Positions 25,371-34,669 of a stretch of DNA of 64,000 nt are shown piece after piece; position 1 is the first letter of the stretch, and the number at the start of each line of letters is the position of its first letter. Below the pieces are notes generated by a model, which made no database searches, was not told the DNA's origin, and saw only the letters and a program-made list of their open reading frames with translations. The translations under genes and the position numbers were made by a program. This DNA is from Undibacterium hunanense (lineage in GTDB: Bacteria; Pseudomonadota; Gammaproteobacteria; Burkholderiales; Burkholderiaceae_D): NCBI RefSeq assembly GCF_014284335.1, contig NZ_JACOGF010000006.1, positions 1 through 64,000 on the forward strand, in the 5' to 3' direction.

Positions 25371-25666
25371 GAAACCTGAGGATAAGTGGCAAAATAAATA
25401 TCAATATGCGCAACTTTATCATTATTAAATCCAGAATCCTGTAAAACTTGGTAAGCAAGAAGGACGTCAACAGGGCCATTACAAACCCTCAGTAATGTCC
25501 GGATAAAGCACGGTCAGCAGGTATTGCCGATTGAATTAGAGGAATGTTCTTTTAATAATTTGCAACTTCTAACCTTAGTCTGCCCCCATGTCAAGACTGG
25601 CGCAAAGTCGCAAATTGCGTATCATCTGCGCCTTGATTGCTTTTTTATTGTCTGGATTCTGGATTT

Positions 25667-28015
25667 ATGTTGCCTTCGATTGAACAAAGACTTGCCGTAG
25701 AGCTGGCTGCCAAGCCGGTTCAGGTTGCCGCTGCTGTTGCCTTGCTGGACGAAGGTGCGACCGTCCCGTTTATCGCCCGTTACCGTAAAGAAGTGACCGG
25801 TGGCCTGGATGATATCCAGTTGCGCCTGCTGGAAGAACGCCTGCGCTACCTGCGCGAGCTGGAAGACCGCCGCACCGCCATCATCGCCTCGATAGCAGAA
25901 CAGGGCAAGATGACTCCAGTGCTGCTGGATGCCATCACCCATGCCGAAGACAAGACCCGCCTGGAAGATTTGTACCTGCCGTATAAACCCAAGCGTCGCA
26001 CCAAAGCGCAAATCGCCGTTGAAGCTGGTCTGTTGCCGCTAGCCGACGCCTTGCTGGCTGACCCCATGCTGAATCCGGATAGCGAAGCAGCAAGCTATCT
26101 GAAACCTGCCTTCACGACCGACAATGGCGACAACCCCGGTGTGCCGGATGCCAAAGCAGCACTCGATGGCGCACGCCAAATCCTGATGGAACGCTTTGCC
26201 GAAGACGCGACCCTGTTGCAAGCCCTGCGTGAATACCTGAATGACCACGGCATCGTGGAATCCAAGGTTGTCGCTGGCAAAGAAGAAGCCGGTGAAAAAT
26301 TCGCCGATTATTTCGATTATTCAGAAACCCTGGGCACCATCCCTTCGCACCGCGCCCTGGCCCTGTTCCGTGGCCGCCGTGAAGAAATGCTGACAGTCAG
26401 CCTGCGTCTGGATACAGAAGAAGAAAAACCAAAATGGGATGCGCCGCTGAACCCCTGCGAAAGCCGCATCGCTGCCCGCTTTGGTGTGAGCCAGAAAGAC
26501 CGTCCAGCCGACAAATGGCTGGTGGATACTGTGCGCTGGGCCTGGCGCGTCAAAGTCTTTATGCATCTGGATACGGAATTGATGGGCAAACTGCGCGAAA
26601 CCGCAGAAGTTGAAGCCATCAATGTCTTTGCCCGCAACCTGAAAGCCCTGTTGCTGGCCGCCCCTGCCGGCCCGCGTGCCACCATGGGCCTGGATCCTGG
26701 TCTGCGTACCGGCGTCAAAGTGGCGATTGTGGATGCGACCGGCAAAGTGGTTGAGTATGCGACGATTTACCCGCATCAACCGCGCAATGACTGGGATGGT
26801 TCGCTGCATGTATTGGCACAACTGGCGGCCAAGCACAATGTCTCGCTGATCTCTATCGGCAACGGCACGGCCTCACGTGAAACCGACAAGCTGGCAGGCG
26901 ATCTGATCAAGCTCAAACCTGAACTCAAGCTGACCAAGATCGTGGTCTCTGAAGCCGGTGCATCGGTCTACTCTGCTTCTGAATTTGCTTCCAAAGAATT
27001 GCCTGACCTCGATGTCTCCATCCGTGGTGCGGTATCGATTGCCCGTCGCCTGCAAGATCCACTGGCTGAGCTGGTGAAGATTGATCCCAAGTCCATCGGT
27101 GTTGGTCAGTATCAGCATGACGTCAGCCAGTCACAATTGGCGCGCTCACTTGATGCCGTGGTTGAAGATTGCGTGAATGCGGTTGGCGTCGATGTGAATA
27201 CTGCTTCTGCACCTTTGCTCGCACGTGTGTCCGGCCTGTCATCCAGTGTGGCGCAAAGCATCGTCAATTTCCGCGATGCCAAAGGCATGTTCAGCTCACG
27301 TTCTGACCTGCGTGCCGTACCGCGTTTGGGCGACAAGACTTTTGAGCAGGCTGCCGGCTTCCTGCGCATCATGAATGGCAGCAACCCGCTGGATGCGTCC
27401 GCAGTCCACCCTGAATCTTATCCACTGGTAGAGAAAATCCTGGCGGATATCAAGAAGGATGTGAAGGGCGTCATTGGCGACTCTGGCTTGCTGAAATCTC
27501 TGAATCCCGCTAAATACGCCGATGAAAAATTTGGTGTACCTACAATTACCGACATCATTGGTGAACTGGAAAAGCCGGGCCGCGACCCACGTCCAGAATT
27601 CACCACCGCCACCTTCAAGGATGGAGTGGAAGAAATCAAGGACTTGCGCCCTGACATGATTTTGGAAGGCGTGGTCACCAACGTTGCCGCTTTTGGTGCT
27701 TTCGTTGATATTGGTGTGCATCAGGATGGTCTGGTACATATCTCTGCCCTGTCAAATACCTTCGTCAAGGACCCGCATACAGTCGTCAAGGCTGGCCAGG
27801 TGGTCAAGGTGAAAGTGCTGGAAGTCGATGTCAAACGCCAGCGTATCGCCCTGACCATGCGCCTGACGGACGCCGCACCTGTGGCAGGCAGCAAACCTGA
27901 ACAGCGTGGCGACCGTAATGATGCCAAGCGCCTCAATCAACACCGCTCACAAGCTCAGGCACCAGCACCTGCCGGTAATGCGATGGCTGCGGCGTTTGCG
28001 AAGTTGCGTGGGTAA
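25667..28015 (+). CDS. tex: Tex, RNA-binding transcription accessory protein
   Basis: A 782-residue protein of normal Tex length. The start [13 protein letters not shown] (25667) is chosen over an ATG 30 bases upstream because it matches the usual Tex N-terminus. In order: helical N-terminal domain with [17 protein letters not shown], YqgF-like RNase H domain ([18 protein letters not shown]), helix-hairpin-helix region ([13 protein letters not shown], then [19 protein letters not shown]) and a C-terminal S1 domain ([30 protein letters not shown]). Tex binds nucleic acid and affects transcription and virulence-gene expression. It is a single gene followed by a hairpin at 28066-28096. Confidence 0.96.
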   Translation: MLPSIEQRLAVELAAKPVQVAAAVALLDEGATVPFIARYRKEVTGGLDDIQLRLLEERLRYLRELEDRRTAIIASIAEQGKMTPVLLDAITHAEDKTRLEDLYLPYKPKRRTKAQIAVEAGLLPLADALLADPMLNPDSEAASYLKPAFTTDNGDNPGVPDAKAALDGARQILMERFAEDATLLQALREYLNDHGIVESKVVAGKEEAGEKFADYFDYSETLGTIPSHRALALFRGRREEMLTVSLRLDTEEEKPKWDAPLNPCESRIAARFGVSQKDRPADKWLVDTVRWAWRVKVFMHLDTELMGKLRETAEVEAINVFARNLKALLLAAPAGPRATMGLDPGLRTGVKVAIVDATGKVVEYATIYPHQPRNDWDGSLHVLAQLAAKHNVSLISIGNGTASRETDKLAGDLIKLKPELKLTKIVVSEAGASVYSASEFASKELPDLDVSIRGAVSIARRLQDPLAELVKIDPKSIGVGQYQHDVSQSQLARSLDAVVEDCVNAVGVDVNTASAPLLARVSGLSSSVAQSIVNFRDAKGMFSSRSDLRAVPRLGDKTFEQAAGFLRIMNGSNPLDASAVHPESYPLVEKILADIKKDVKGVIGDSGLLKSLNPAKYADEKFGVPTITDIIGELEKPGRDPRPEFTTATFKDGVEEIKDLRPDMILEGVVTNVAAFGAFVDIGVHQDGLVHISALSNTFVKDPHTVVKAGQVVKVKVLEVDVKRQRIALTMRLTDAAPVAGSKPEQRGDRNDAKRLNQHRSQAQAPAPAGNAMAAAFAKLRG

Positions 28016-28065
28016 GCAGTAAAAATAAGCAATAAATAAGCAATAAATAAGCAATAAGCTTGCTG

Positions 28066-28096
28066 ATCAGACTGTCTCAAATTGTGACAGTCTGAT
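28066..28096. promoter_or_regulatory. Palindrome: tex terminator or activator site for the ALDH promoter
   Basis: ATCAGACTGTC and GACAGTCTGAT pair over 11 bases. The core TGTCTCAAATTGTGACA (28073-28089) is a near-perfect 17-base palindrome, and a half-site TGTGACA recurs at 28113. There is no T run, which argues against a simple terminator. It lies about 330-350 bases upstream of the sigma-54 promoter at 28420, a distance from which an enhancer-binding protein can act by looping. The AcoR-like protein encoded at 30749-32683 is the candidate ligand. Confidence 0.45.
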
Positions 28097-28181
28097 CTGT
28101 GTTGCGAAATAATGTGACAACCACGCACTTACTTCAACACAAGTTTCCAATTAATCCTATTTGTATATTTTGCCGTATTCA

Positions 28182-28369
28182 CTCCTTCCCCTTCATGGGG
28201 AGATTTGTGGGAATTCGCAAAGCATTGCTTTTCGCCACAAATATCTAAGCCGCATGCAAGCGGCGCAGTGGAATGGCAGGGATGGGGATGGGTTTCCTAT
28301 GTAAATTCAACGACTGGAAATCAACCGAAACCCATCCCCACCCTAACCCTCCCCTTGAAGGGGCGGGAA
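28182..28369. repeat. Palindromic repeat type C, copy 1
   Basis: About 188 bp with nested inverted repeats. The outer arms are CTCCTTCCCCTTCA and the CCTCCCCTTGAAGGGG block; the inner arms include a GGGATGGGGATGGGTTTC/GAAACCCATCCCCACCCT pair, TTTGTGG/CCACAAA and GCCGCATGCAAGCGGC. It is about 85% identical in its left half to copy 2, in the same orientation. It lies between the candidate activator palindrome (28066) and the sigma-54 promoter (28420). Short frames inside are by-products of the repeat. Confidence 0.75.
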
Positions 28370-28419
28370 TTCATTCAAGCCTTGCACTCAAATATTTCGT
28401 CGACTCAACATTCCCAGCA

Positions 28420-28435
28420 TGGCACGCCGTTTGCG
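28420..28435 (+). promoter_or_regulatory. Sigma-54 promoter of the aldehyde dehydrogenase gene
   Basis: TGGCACGCCGTTTGCG fits TGGCACG-N4-TTGCW at every position but the last. Predicted start near 28447, leaving a leader of about 48 bases. ACGGAGA (28479-28485) is the ribosome site. The sigma-54 activator gene lies 2.3 kb away in the same module. Confidence 0.88.
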
Positions 28436-28494
28436 TTGTTATCCCTGTGTCGCATCAACTGCGCACCATCTGACAAACAACGGAGACCACCATC

Positions 28495-30015
28495 ATGAAC
28501 ATGGCAGACATCAGCAAACTCGGTATCAGCAATCCTTTCGCCAAACGCTACGATAATTTTATCGGCGGCAAATTTGTGGCCCCGGTCAAGGGTGAATATT
28601 TCGAGAATATCAGCCCTGTCATCGGCCAGGCTTTTTGCGAGGTAGCACGCTCCACCGCAGAAGATGTGGAACTGGCACTCGATGCTGCACATGCAGCAAA
28701 AGTGGCCTGGGGTAAAACTTCACCAGCCGAGCGTGCCAACATTCTCAACAAGATTGCTGACCGCATGGAAGCCAACCTGAGTCTGCTGGCCACTGCCGAG
28801 ACCATAGACAACGGCAAACCCATACGCGAAACCATGGCGGCAGATATTCCGCTGGCAATCGATCACTTCCGCTATTTTGCAGGTTGCATACGTGCGCAGG
28901 AAGGTTCGGTTTCACAGATCGATGACCAGACTTATGCCTATCACTTCCATGAGCCACTGGGCGTCGTCGGTCAGATCATTCCATGGAATTTCCCTATCCT
29001 GATGGCAGTGTGGAAAATGGCACCCGCTCTGGCAGCAGGCAATTGCATCGTCATGAAACCGGCAGAACAAACACCTGCTTCCATCATGGTACTGGTTGAT
29101 CTGATCAAAGACCTGTTACCGCCCGGTGTATTCAATGTGGTCAATGGCTTTGGCCTGGAGGCAGGCAAGCCACTTGCATCGAGCAAGCGTATCGCCAAGA
29201 TTGCCTTTACTGGTGAAACCGGCACTGGCCGCCTGATCATGCAATATGCGTCGCAAAACCTTATTCCAGTGACTTTGGAACTGGGTGGCAAGTCGCCAAA
29301 TATTTTCTTTGCCGATGTCATGGAGCAGGACGATGCCTTCTTCGACAAATGCCTCGAAGGCTTTGCCATGTTTGCGCTGAACCAGGGAGAAGTCTGCACC
29401 TGCCCTTCACGCGTGCTGATACAGGAATCTATCTATGATCAGTTCATGGCCAGAGCCATCAAACGCGTCGCTGCCATCAAGCAGGGTAATCCGCTGGACA
29501 GCGCCACTATGATAGGTGCGCAAGCCTCGCAGGAACAACTGGAAAAAATCCTGTCTTACCTCGACATAGGCAAGCAGGAAGGCGCGCAGCTCCTGGCAGG
29601 CGGCGAAAGGAATGTACTCGAAGGAGACCTGGCCAAGGGCTACTACGTCAAGCCTACCATCTTCCAGGGCCACAACAAGATGCGTATCTTCCAGGAAGAA
29701 ATCTTTGGCCCTGTGGTGTCCGTCACCACCTTCAAGGATGAAGAAGACGCGATAGCTATAGCCAACGACACTCTGTATGGCCTGGGCGCTGGCCTGTGGA
29801 CACGCGATGGTTCCCGCGCATTCCGCGTAGGTCGCGCCATCGAAGCTGGCCGTGTCTGGACCAATTGCTACCACCTGTACCCAGCACATGCAGCATTTGG
29901 CGGTTACAAACAATCCGGCATAGGACGTGAAAACCACAAGATGATGCTGGATCACTATCAGCAGACTAAAAACCTGCTGGTGAGCTATAACCCGAATGCG
30001 ATGGGATTCTTTTAG
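28495..30015 (+). CDS. NAD-dependent (acet)aldehyde dehydrogenase, AldB/ExaC type
   Basis: A 506-residue cytosolic enzyme oxidising aldehydes to acids, probably acetaldehyde to acetate. Motifs: cofactor loop [16 protein letters not shown], general-base Glu in [10 protein letters not shown], catalytic Cys301 in [11 protein letters not shown] and the C-terminal [14 protein letters not shown]. Length and motifs fit the AcoD/ExaC/AldB group involved in ethanol and acetoin use. It is transcribed from the sigma-54 promoter at 28420 and followed, across a palindromic repeat, by a DUF779 gene and the divergently oriented AcoR-like activator. Confidence 0.93.
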   Translation: MNMADISKLGISNPFAKRYDNFIGGKFVAPVKGEYFENISPVIGQAFCEVARSTAEDVELALDAAHAAKVAWGKTSPAERANILNKIADRMEANLSLLATAETIDNGKPIRETMAADIPLAIDHFRYFAGCIRAQEGSVSQIDDQTYAYHFHEPLGVVGQIIPWNFPILMAVWKMAPALAAGNCIVMKPAEQTPASIMVLVDLIKDLLPPGVFNVVNGFGLEAGKPLASSKRIAKIAFTGETGTGRLIMQYASQNLIPVTLELGGKSPNIFFADVMEQDDAFFDKCLEGFAMFALNQGEVCTCPSRVLIQESIYDQFMARAIKRVAAIKQGNPLDSATMIGAQASQEQLEKILSYLDIGKQEGAQLLAGGERNVLEGDLAKGYYVKPTIFQGHNKMRIFQEEIFGPVVSVTTFKDEEDAIAIANDTLYGLGAGLWTRDGSRAFRVGRAIEAGRVWTNCYHLYPAHAAFGGYKQSGIGRENHKMMLDHYQQTKNLLVSYNPNAMGFF

Positions 30016-30137
30016 TAGTCATTAAGTTCAAGACCTCTCAACACAGAGGTGCAGAGAGGGGAAGGTGGCCTGCATTTCATGAAGCTAGGTCAACGTGAAC
30101 CTGCATTTCCTGAGAATTTCTAAAATCCGGTGTATCG

Positions 30138-30328
30138 CTCCTTCCCCTTCAAGGGGATATTTGTGGGAATTCGCAAAGCATTGCTTTGCGCCACAAATAT
30201 CTAAGCCGCATGCAAGCGGCGCAGTGGAATGGTTGGGATGGGGATGGGGTTCTTCCGCCAGCGGAATACATAGCCAATCAACCGAAACCCATCCCCACCC
30301 TAGCCCTCCCCTTGAAGGGGAGGGAATT
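30138..30328. repeat. Palindromic repeat type C, copy 2
   Basis: About 191 bp in direct orientation relative to the copy at 28182. It contains the perfect hairpin CGCAAAGCATTGCTTTGCG, the GCCGC/GCGGC hairpin and the CTTCCCCTTCAAGGGG/CCCCTTGAAGGGG ends. It lies between the ALDH stop and the DUF779 start, so the ALDH gene is bracketed by two copies 1.95 kb apart. No coding potential. Confidence 0.8.
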
Positions 30329-30358
30329 TATGCATGAATCCTCGAGACAAAGAGAAAA

Positions 30359-30748
30359 ATGACCACCACACCCGCCCGCGTCACCGCCACACCTACCGCT
30401 CTGGAATTTATCAGTGCGCTAAAGACCAAATACGGTCCGCTATTATTTTTCCAGTCGGGCGGTTGCTGTGATGGCAGTTCACCGCTGTGTTACGCCCGGA
30501 ACGAATATGGCATCGGTGATGCCGATGTGTATCTCGGCGATCTGGATGGCACGCCGTTTTATATGGGCAGCGATCAGTTTGAATACTGGCGACACACGCA
30601 GTTGATCATTGATGTGGTGGCTGGTATGGGCGGCATGTTTTCGCTCGACAATGGCACTGGCAAACGTTTCCTCACACGTTCGCGCCTGTTCACGGACGAA
30701 GAAAATGATTTGCTGGGTACTACCGTGCTACATGGACCACAAGTGTAA
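30359..30748 (+). CDS. DUF779 protein, aldehyde-dehydrogenase associated
   Basis: A 129-residue soluble protein with the DUF779 signature FFQSGGCCDGSSPLCY and the later DQFEYWRHTQLIIDVV and SLDNGTGKRFLTRSRLF. The Cys-Cys pair and third Cys could bind metal or be redox-active. DUF779 genes regularly follow ALDH genes of the AldB/ExaC type, which supports both calls; the biochemical role is unknown. The stop is immediately next to the stop of the convergent activator gene (30748/30749). It may be read from the ALDH promoter through repeat copy 2. Confidence 0.85.
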   Translation: MTTTPARVTATPTALEFISALKTKYGPLLFFQSGGCCDGSSPLCYARNEYGIGDADVYLGDLDGTPFYMGSDQFEYWRHTQLIIDVVAGMGGMFSLDNGTGKRFLTRSRLFTDEENDLLGTTVLHGPQV

Positions 30749-32683
30749 TCAATCAGGCTTCAACGTCGCCAGTTTGCGGTAAATCGTATTGCGTGACACA
30801 CCCAGAGCCTTGGCAGCAGCAGAGACATTGCCCTGATGTAGTTGCAAAGTCTGCTGTATGGCATCCATTTCCAGTACTTCCAGACTGGATGCAGCTTGAG
30901 TAATCGTTGCAGATGGAGTGACCGGCGCGCTTATCACGTCCATATCCTCCAGAAAATCTTCAGGTAAATGTTCCAGGCGGATTTCCATATCGGCATCCGT
31001 CATGACGATGGCCGTGCGCAATAAATTCGTCAGTTGCCGGAAGTTGCCCGGCCATCCATGCGCATGAAATAGTTGCATGACTTCAGGTGCGATTCTGTAT
31101 TGCCTGCCTTCGCTTTCTGTCGCCAATACTTTTTCTATGACCACATCCAGATCTGAACGCTCACGCAAGGGCGGCAGCCGCACGACCAGTCCATTCAGGC
31201 GGTAATACAGGTCATCGCGGAATTCGCCCTTGCCTATCATCTCGCGCAGATTGCGATTGGTGGCACAGATCAGGGCCAGGTTAACAGGAATGGATTTGCT
31301 GCTACCCAGCGGTGTCACCATACGTTCCTGCAATACACGCAACAAACGAGCCTGCAGGTTCAATGGCATGTCGCCGATTTCATCAAGAAACAGCGTGCCA
31401 CCGTTCGCCTGCAATATCTTGCCTATATTACCCTTCTTGCGCGCACCGGTGAATGCACCGTCTTCATAGCCAAATAATTCAGATTCAATCAGGGTTTCGG
31501 GTATCGAGGCGCAATTCACGGCCACAAAAGGCCCCGATTTGCGCGGCGAATCATTATGTACCGCCTGGGCCAGTAATTCCTTGCCGGTACCGGTTTCGCC
31601 GGTCACCAGAACTGAAATATCGCGCCCTATGACACGTTTGAGTTTATCAATGGCACGGGCGACCTGTTCATCACCCGTGTCCAGATAATGCAGACTGGAA
31701 AGTTTGGTTTTAACTTCAGGATTTTGCGCTTCACGCGCATTGTCCAGCACGTGCCTGGCTGCTGCCGACTGGCGCTTCAAGCCCTGGCTCTTGGCATACA
31801 CACGCACGCCATTGTGCAGGCATAGCGTCAGCAAACCCGGTGCAGCGGTGCGGTAATGTTCGTGCAATGCAGATACCGGCAAACCAAACAGGGAAGAAAA
31901 GGTATGTGTCTGCAAGGCAGATAAAGGCAAACCCAGTTGGAACAAGCCGCTACGGCTGGCCGATAAAAACCGTCCATCACTGTCAAAGCAGGCGATGCCT
32001 TCCATCAGGGTACCCAGAAATTCCGGGCGGCTATGAAAACTGAGTTTGATGGCATCCTGAAAAGAAGACGCAAATAACTGGTTTTCTATCATCTGCGCCG
32101 ACATACGCACCAGGGCCATTGTGTGCTTGTGGAAATTATGCTGGTCACCGGTGACATCCAGCACACCGATGACATTCCCCATGACATCAAAAATCGGTGC
32201 GGCAGAGCAGGTCAGAAAGCTGTTGGCTTCCAGGTAATGTTGATCGGCGTGCACGATGGTTGGTGTTTTTTCTGCGATGGCGGTACCGATAGCATTTGTG
32301 CCCTTGCTTCTTTCTGACCACGCCACACCAGGGCTGAGTGCCACTTTATCGGCTTTTTCCAGAAAATCGGCATCGCCCAGGGTATGAATGATCAAACCAT
32401 TCACATCCGTCAATATGACCATATTATGGGTATTGATGATTTGCTCATACAGGGTTTCCATGACCGGTACGGCATGGCGGTGCAAGACCCGGTTTTGCTC
32501 CAGCAAAGCTTTCAGGTCGGTTTTGCCCAAAGGGCCATAATCCGGCGCAGCACTGCGCGGTATGCCATAGGCGGCGGAACGTTCATGAGCCTGTTCTATC
32601 ATCATGCGATCAGGTCTCGCAGAAATCATGCCAGGGTCGGCATGGGCTGGTCGCGAAGAAATCGAGGTATCTGGCATCTGCAT
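30749..32683 (-). CDS. AcoR-like sigma-54 activator
   Basis: A 644-residue regulator. An N-terminal GAF-type sensor region (about 75-215, with [17 protein letters not shown] and [21 protein letters not shown]) is typical of AcoR/AcoK-type proteins. The AAA+ domain follows at about 350-575 (Walker A GETGTGKE, sigma-54 contact loop GAFTGA intact, Walker [11 protein letters not shown]), then a Fis-type helix-turn-helix ([19 protein letters not shown]). There is no receiver domain, so it should answer directly to a small ligand such as an alcohol or aldehyde. It very likely activates the ALDH promoter. Confidence 0.9.
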   Translation of the reverse strand: MQMPDTSISSRPAHADPGMISARPDRMMIEQAHERSAAYGIPRSAAPDYGPLGKTDLKALLEQNRVLHRHAVPVMETLYEQIINTHNMVILTDVNGLIIHTLGDADFLEKADKVALSPGVAWSERSKGTNAIGTAIAEKTPTIVHADQHYLEANSFLTCSAAPIFDVMGNVIGVLDVTGDQHNFHKHTMALVRMSAQMIENQLFASSFQDAIKLSFHSRPEFLGTLMEGIACFDSDGRFLSASRSGLFQLGLPLSALQTHTFSSLFGLPVSALHEHYRTAAPGLLTLCLHNGVRVYAKSQGLKRQSAAARHVLDNAREAQNPEVKTKLSSLHYLDTGDEQVARAIDKLKRVIGRDISVLVTGETGTGKELLAQAVHNDSPRKSGPFVAVNCASIPETLIESELFGYEDGAFTGARKKGNIGKILQANGGTLFLDEIGDMPLNLQARLLRVLQERMVTPLGSSKSIPVNLALICATNRNLREMIGKGEFRDDLYYRLNGLVVRLPPLRERSDLDVVIEKVLATESEGRQYRIAPEVMQLFHAHGWPGNFRQLTNLLRTAIVMTDADMEIRLEHLPEDFLEDMDVISAPVTPSATITQAASSLEVLEMDAIQQTLQLHQGNVSAAAKALGVSRNTIYRKLATLKPD

Positions 32684-32841
32684 GACGGTCTCCTGCTCTC
32701 CTGCTGTATGGCAATCTTTTTCTTATATGTTTTTAGGTTCTACCAAGCTTAATGTAACATCATTGAAAAAATAAGGCGCAGTTTGCCCATTTTTACCCTG
32801 CCCATCCTAATTAGAGTCACCCAATACCACCCTATGCCAAG

Positions 32842-34455
32842 TTATTTTTTCTGTCCGGCAGGCATCTGATGCAGATAACAGTTTTTCAGGCCTGCATAAT
32901 CATAAAAGAAACTGCCTGGTAAAATTTGCGCTGCATCACACTCTGTCTTGAAGTGCGTCTCTTTCTCGTTATAGTACATTTTTACCAGAGTATGTCCTTG
33001 TGCATTGCGATATACATCCCACTGTATATTGGCTGCCATGGGCGCCACTTTTTCGCCGCGCCAGGGATTGCTTTCATAGCTATAAGGTATATTGCGTGGC
33101 TGCTGTTCTGACATGGTTTTAATCCCCAATATAGCTGCCATGGGAATGACAGTTTCTGCATGGGCGAAGCGCAGTTTGGCTGCATGCGACATATCACCTT
33201 TGGCAATCGCATCGACCTCATCAAAGAAATCCTTGAGCAGCGTGCCTGCCATGCGATAGGTCACATCGGCATTTTCTATCATGCCTGGCCCTTTGGCATA
33301 AAAGCTCAGGCCATCGTTCACCGAAGCAAAAATGCTGGCCTGTGCGGGCTGGATATAGACCGTAAAGTCAGCATTCAGCTCGGCCTGCATGTCTGCGGCA
33401 GCACTGTATAAATCATACAGCGCCATGGCGGCTTCAACAGATGAACTGATTTCAGTATCACCATCACCGCGCAGGGTATCGGTAAACTTGCCGTCGCTGC
33501 TGGTGAAACTGTAACTACCTTCATTGCTGACATGGTATTTGCCCTGATCCAGCGCCGCGATAAAGGCTGGCTTGAACAAGGCTTGCAATACGACTCTGGC
33601 AGCGACTGCCAGTTGCGGCTGCCTGAGTACAGCCTCTTCCCTGCTGCGCAACTCACTGCTCTTTGCATAACGCTGATAAGCCTGACTGGCTTGATAAGTG
33701 GCAAACAAGGGATCTGCCGGGTCGCTGACCTTATCCTGCGAAGAACCGAGTTTGTGAAAATACAGCAGGAACCGGTCTGTACCAACAGGGCGTGACTGAT
33801 GATCCTGTTCAGCCGCAGGTGCCAGGGATGGCGGAAAAACCACCACATTTTGCAGACTGGCCTGTTGCCTGATCAGTGACTGTACGAAAAAATAACCGCT
33901 GTCCACGGCGCGGTCCTTGCCTGACGTAAGAACAATGATTTTTCTGGATTTCTGTGCCTCTGTCGCCGTGCTGAACAAGGCAGGCAGGCGCTGATACATG
34001 CGTTCTGCCAGTTGCAGATGTTCATTGATACCCTGCTGAGTTTCATTACCATAACCCGGCTTGCTAATGCCTTTGATGCCATAGCCCAACAGCAAATTTG
34101 CCTGCATCAACTTGAAGATATCAGGTCCCAGTTTTGTACCGAGTGCAGTCAGTGCATCATCCTTTTGCGCCAGAAGCCAGAGATTGTATAGCGCCAGGTC
34201 AGACTTGGGGCCAGTCAAGCCGCGTGAACCATGACGTGCCAGCATTTGCGTGTACACCGCGCTATAACCCGAAGGCAAAGCCTGGTAAGTAGCGAGAGTT
34301 TGCCGGGCTTGATACGGTGTCTTGGTTTGATAGTAACGTTCAACTACGGGATCAGTCACCTGCCCCTGAGCGTTTGCCCCGGCTGTATTGCTCAGACCGA
34401 AAAGAATGCAGGATAGCAGCGTATATACCGGATAAAAAATAGGTTTCATTGGCAA
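32842..34455 (-). CDS. MINPP-like histidine phosphatase (phytase)
   Basis: A 537-residue exported enzyme of histidine-phosphatase clade 2, with a signal peptide (YTLLSCILFGLSNTAGANA). The nucleophile motif is MLARHGSRG (about residue 72). The proton-donor motif is HAET (KLRFAHAETVIPM), the HAE form found in multiple inositol-polyphosphate phosphatases rather than the HD of classical acid phytases. It should release phosphate from phytate in the periplasm or outside. Upstream on the same strand is a TonB-dependent receptor with its own terminator, so it is probably a separate unit. I found no convincing Pho box before it. Confidence 0.82.
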   Translation of the reverse strand: MPMKPIFYPVYTLLSCILFGLSNTAGANAQGQVTDPVVERYYQTKTPYQARQTLATYQALPSGYSAVYTQMLARHGSRGLTGPKSDLALYNLWLLAQKDDALTALGTKLGPDIFKLMQANLLLGYGIKGISKPGYGNETQQGINEHLQLAERMYQRLPALFSTATEAQKSRKIIVLTSGKDRAVDSGYFFVQSLIRQQASLQNVVVFPPSLAPAAEQDHQSRPVGTDRFLLYFHKLGSSQDKVSDPADPLFATYQASQAYQRYAKSSELRSREEAVLRQPQLAVAARVVLQALFKPAFIAALDQGKYHVSNEGSYSFTSSDGKFTDTLRGDGDTEISSSVEAAMALYDLYSAAADMQAELNADFTVYIQPAQASIFASVNDGLSFYAKGPGMIENADVTYRMAGTLLKDFFDEVDAIAKGDMSHAAKLRFAHAETVIPMAAILGIKTMSEQQPRNIPYSYESNPWRGEKVAPMAANIQWDVYRNAQGHTLVKMYYNEKETHFKTECDAAQILPGSFFYDYAGLKNCYLHQMPAGQKK

Positions 34456-34586
34456 GGCTTGTTAAGTCGAACAGCAAGGATAGCAGTCAGGCAGATGATA
34501 TCCAGGGCAGAATGATTATTTCAGAAAATTGATGTGGTGCAGCATTGGTAAATTATGCCTTGCCAGACCAATCAATATTTGCAAAT

Positions 34587-34616
34587 GAAAAACGCCTCTG
34601 ATCTTGCAGTGGCGTT
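34587..34616 (-). terminator. Terminator of the TonB-dependent receptor gene
   Basis: On the minus strand AACGCCACTG (34607-34616) pairs with CAGAGGCGTT (34591-34600), with one mismatch, around a 6-base loop, and is followed by TTTC. It lies 54 bases after the receptor stop. Confidence 0.75.
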
Positions 34617-34669
34617 CGTCATTTGCCGCTAAACATTTATGGCAAGGCAGGCACGGTTTTCAATGCCGT

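Noticed and set aside
28205..28498. Open frame beginning MWEFAKHCFSPQISK, and its relative at 30095-30337
   Set aside because: Both lie inside the type C palindromic repeat and share sequence only because the repeat does. No ribosome site and no codon signature; treated as repeat by-products.
32690..32841. Promoter of the AcoR-like gene overlapping a second sigma-54 site
   Set aside because: I searched the 158-bp gap for a GG-N10-GC sigma-54 pattern and saw none worth reporting.
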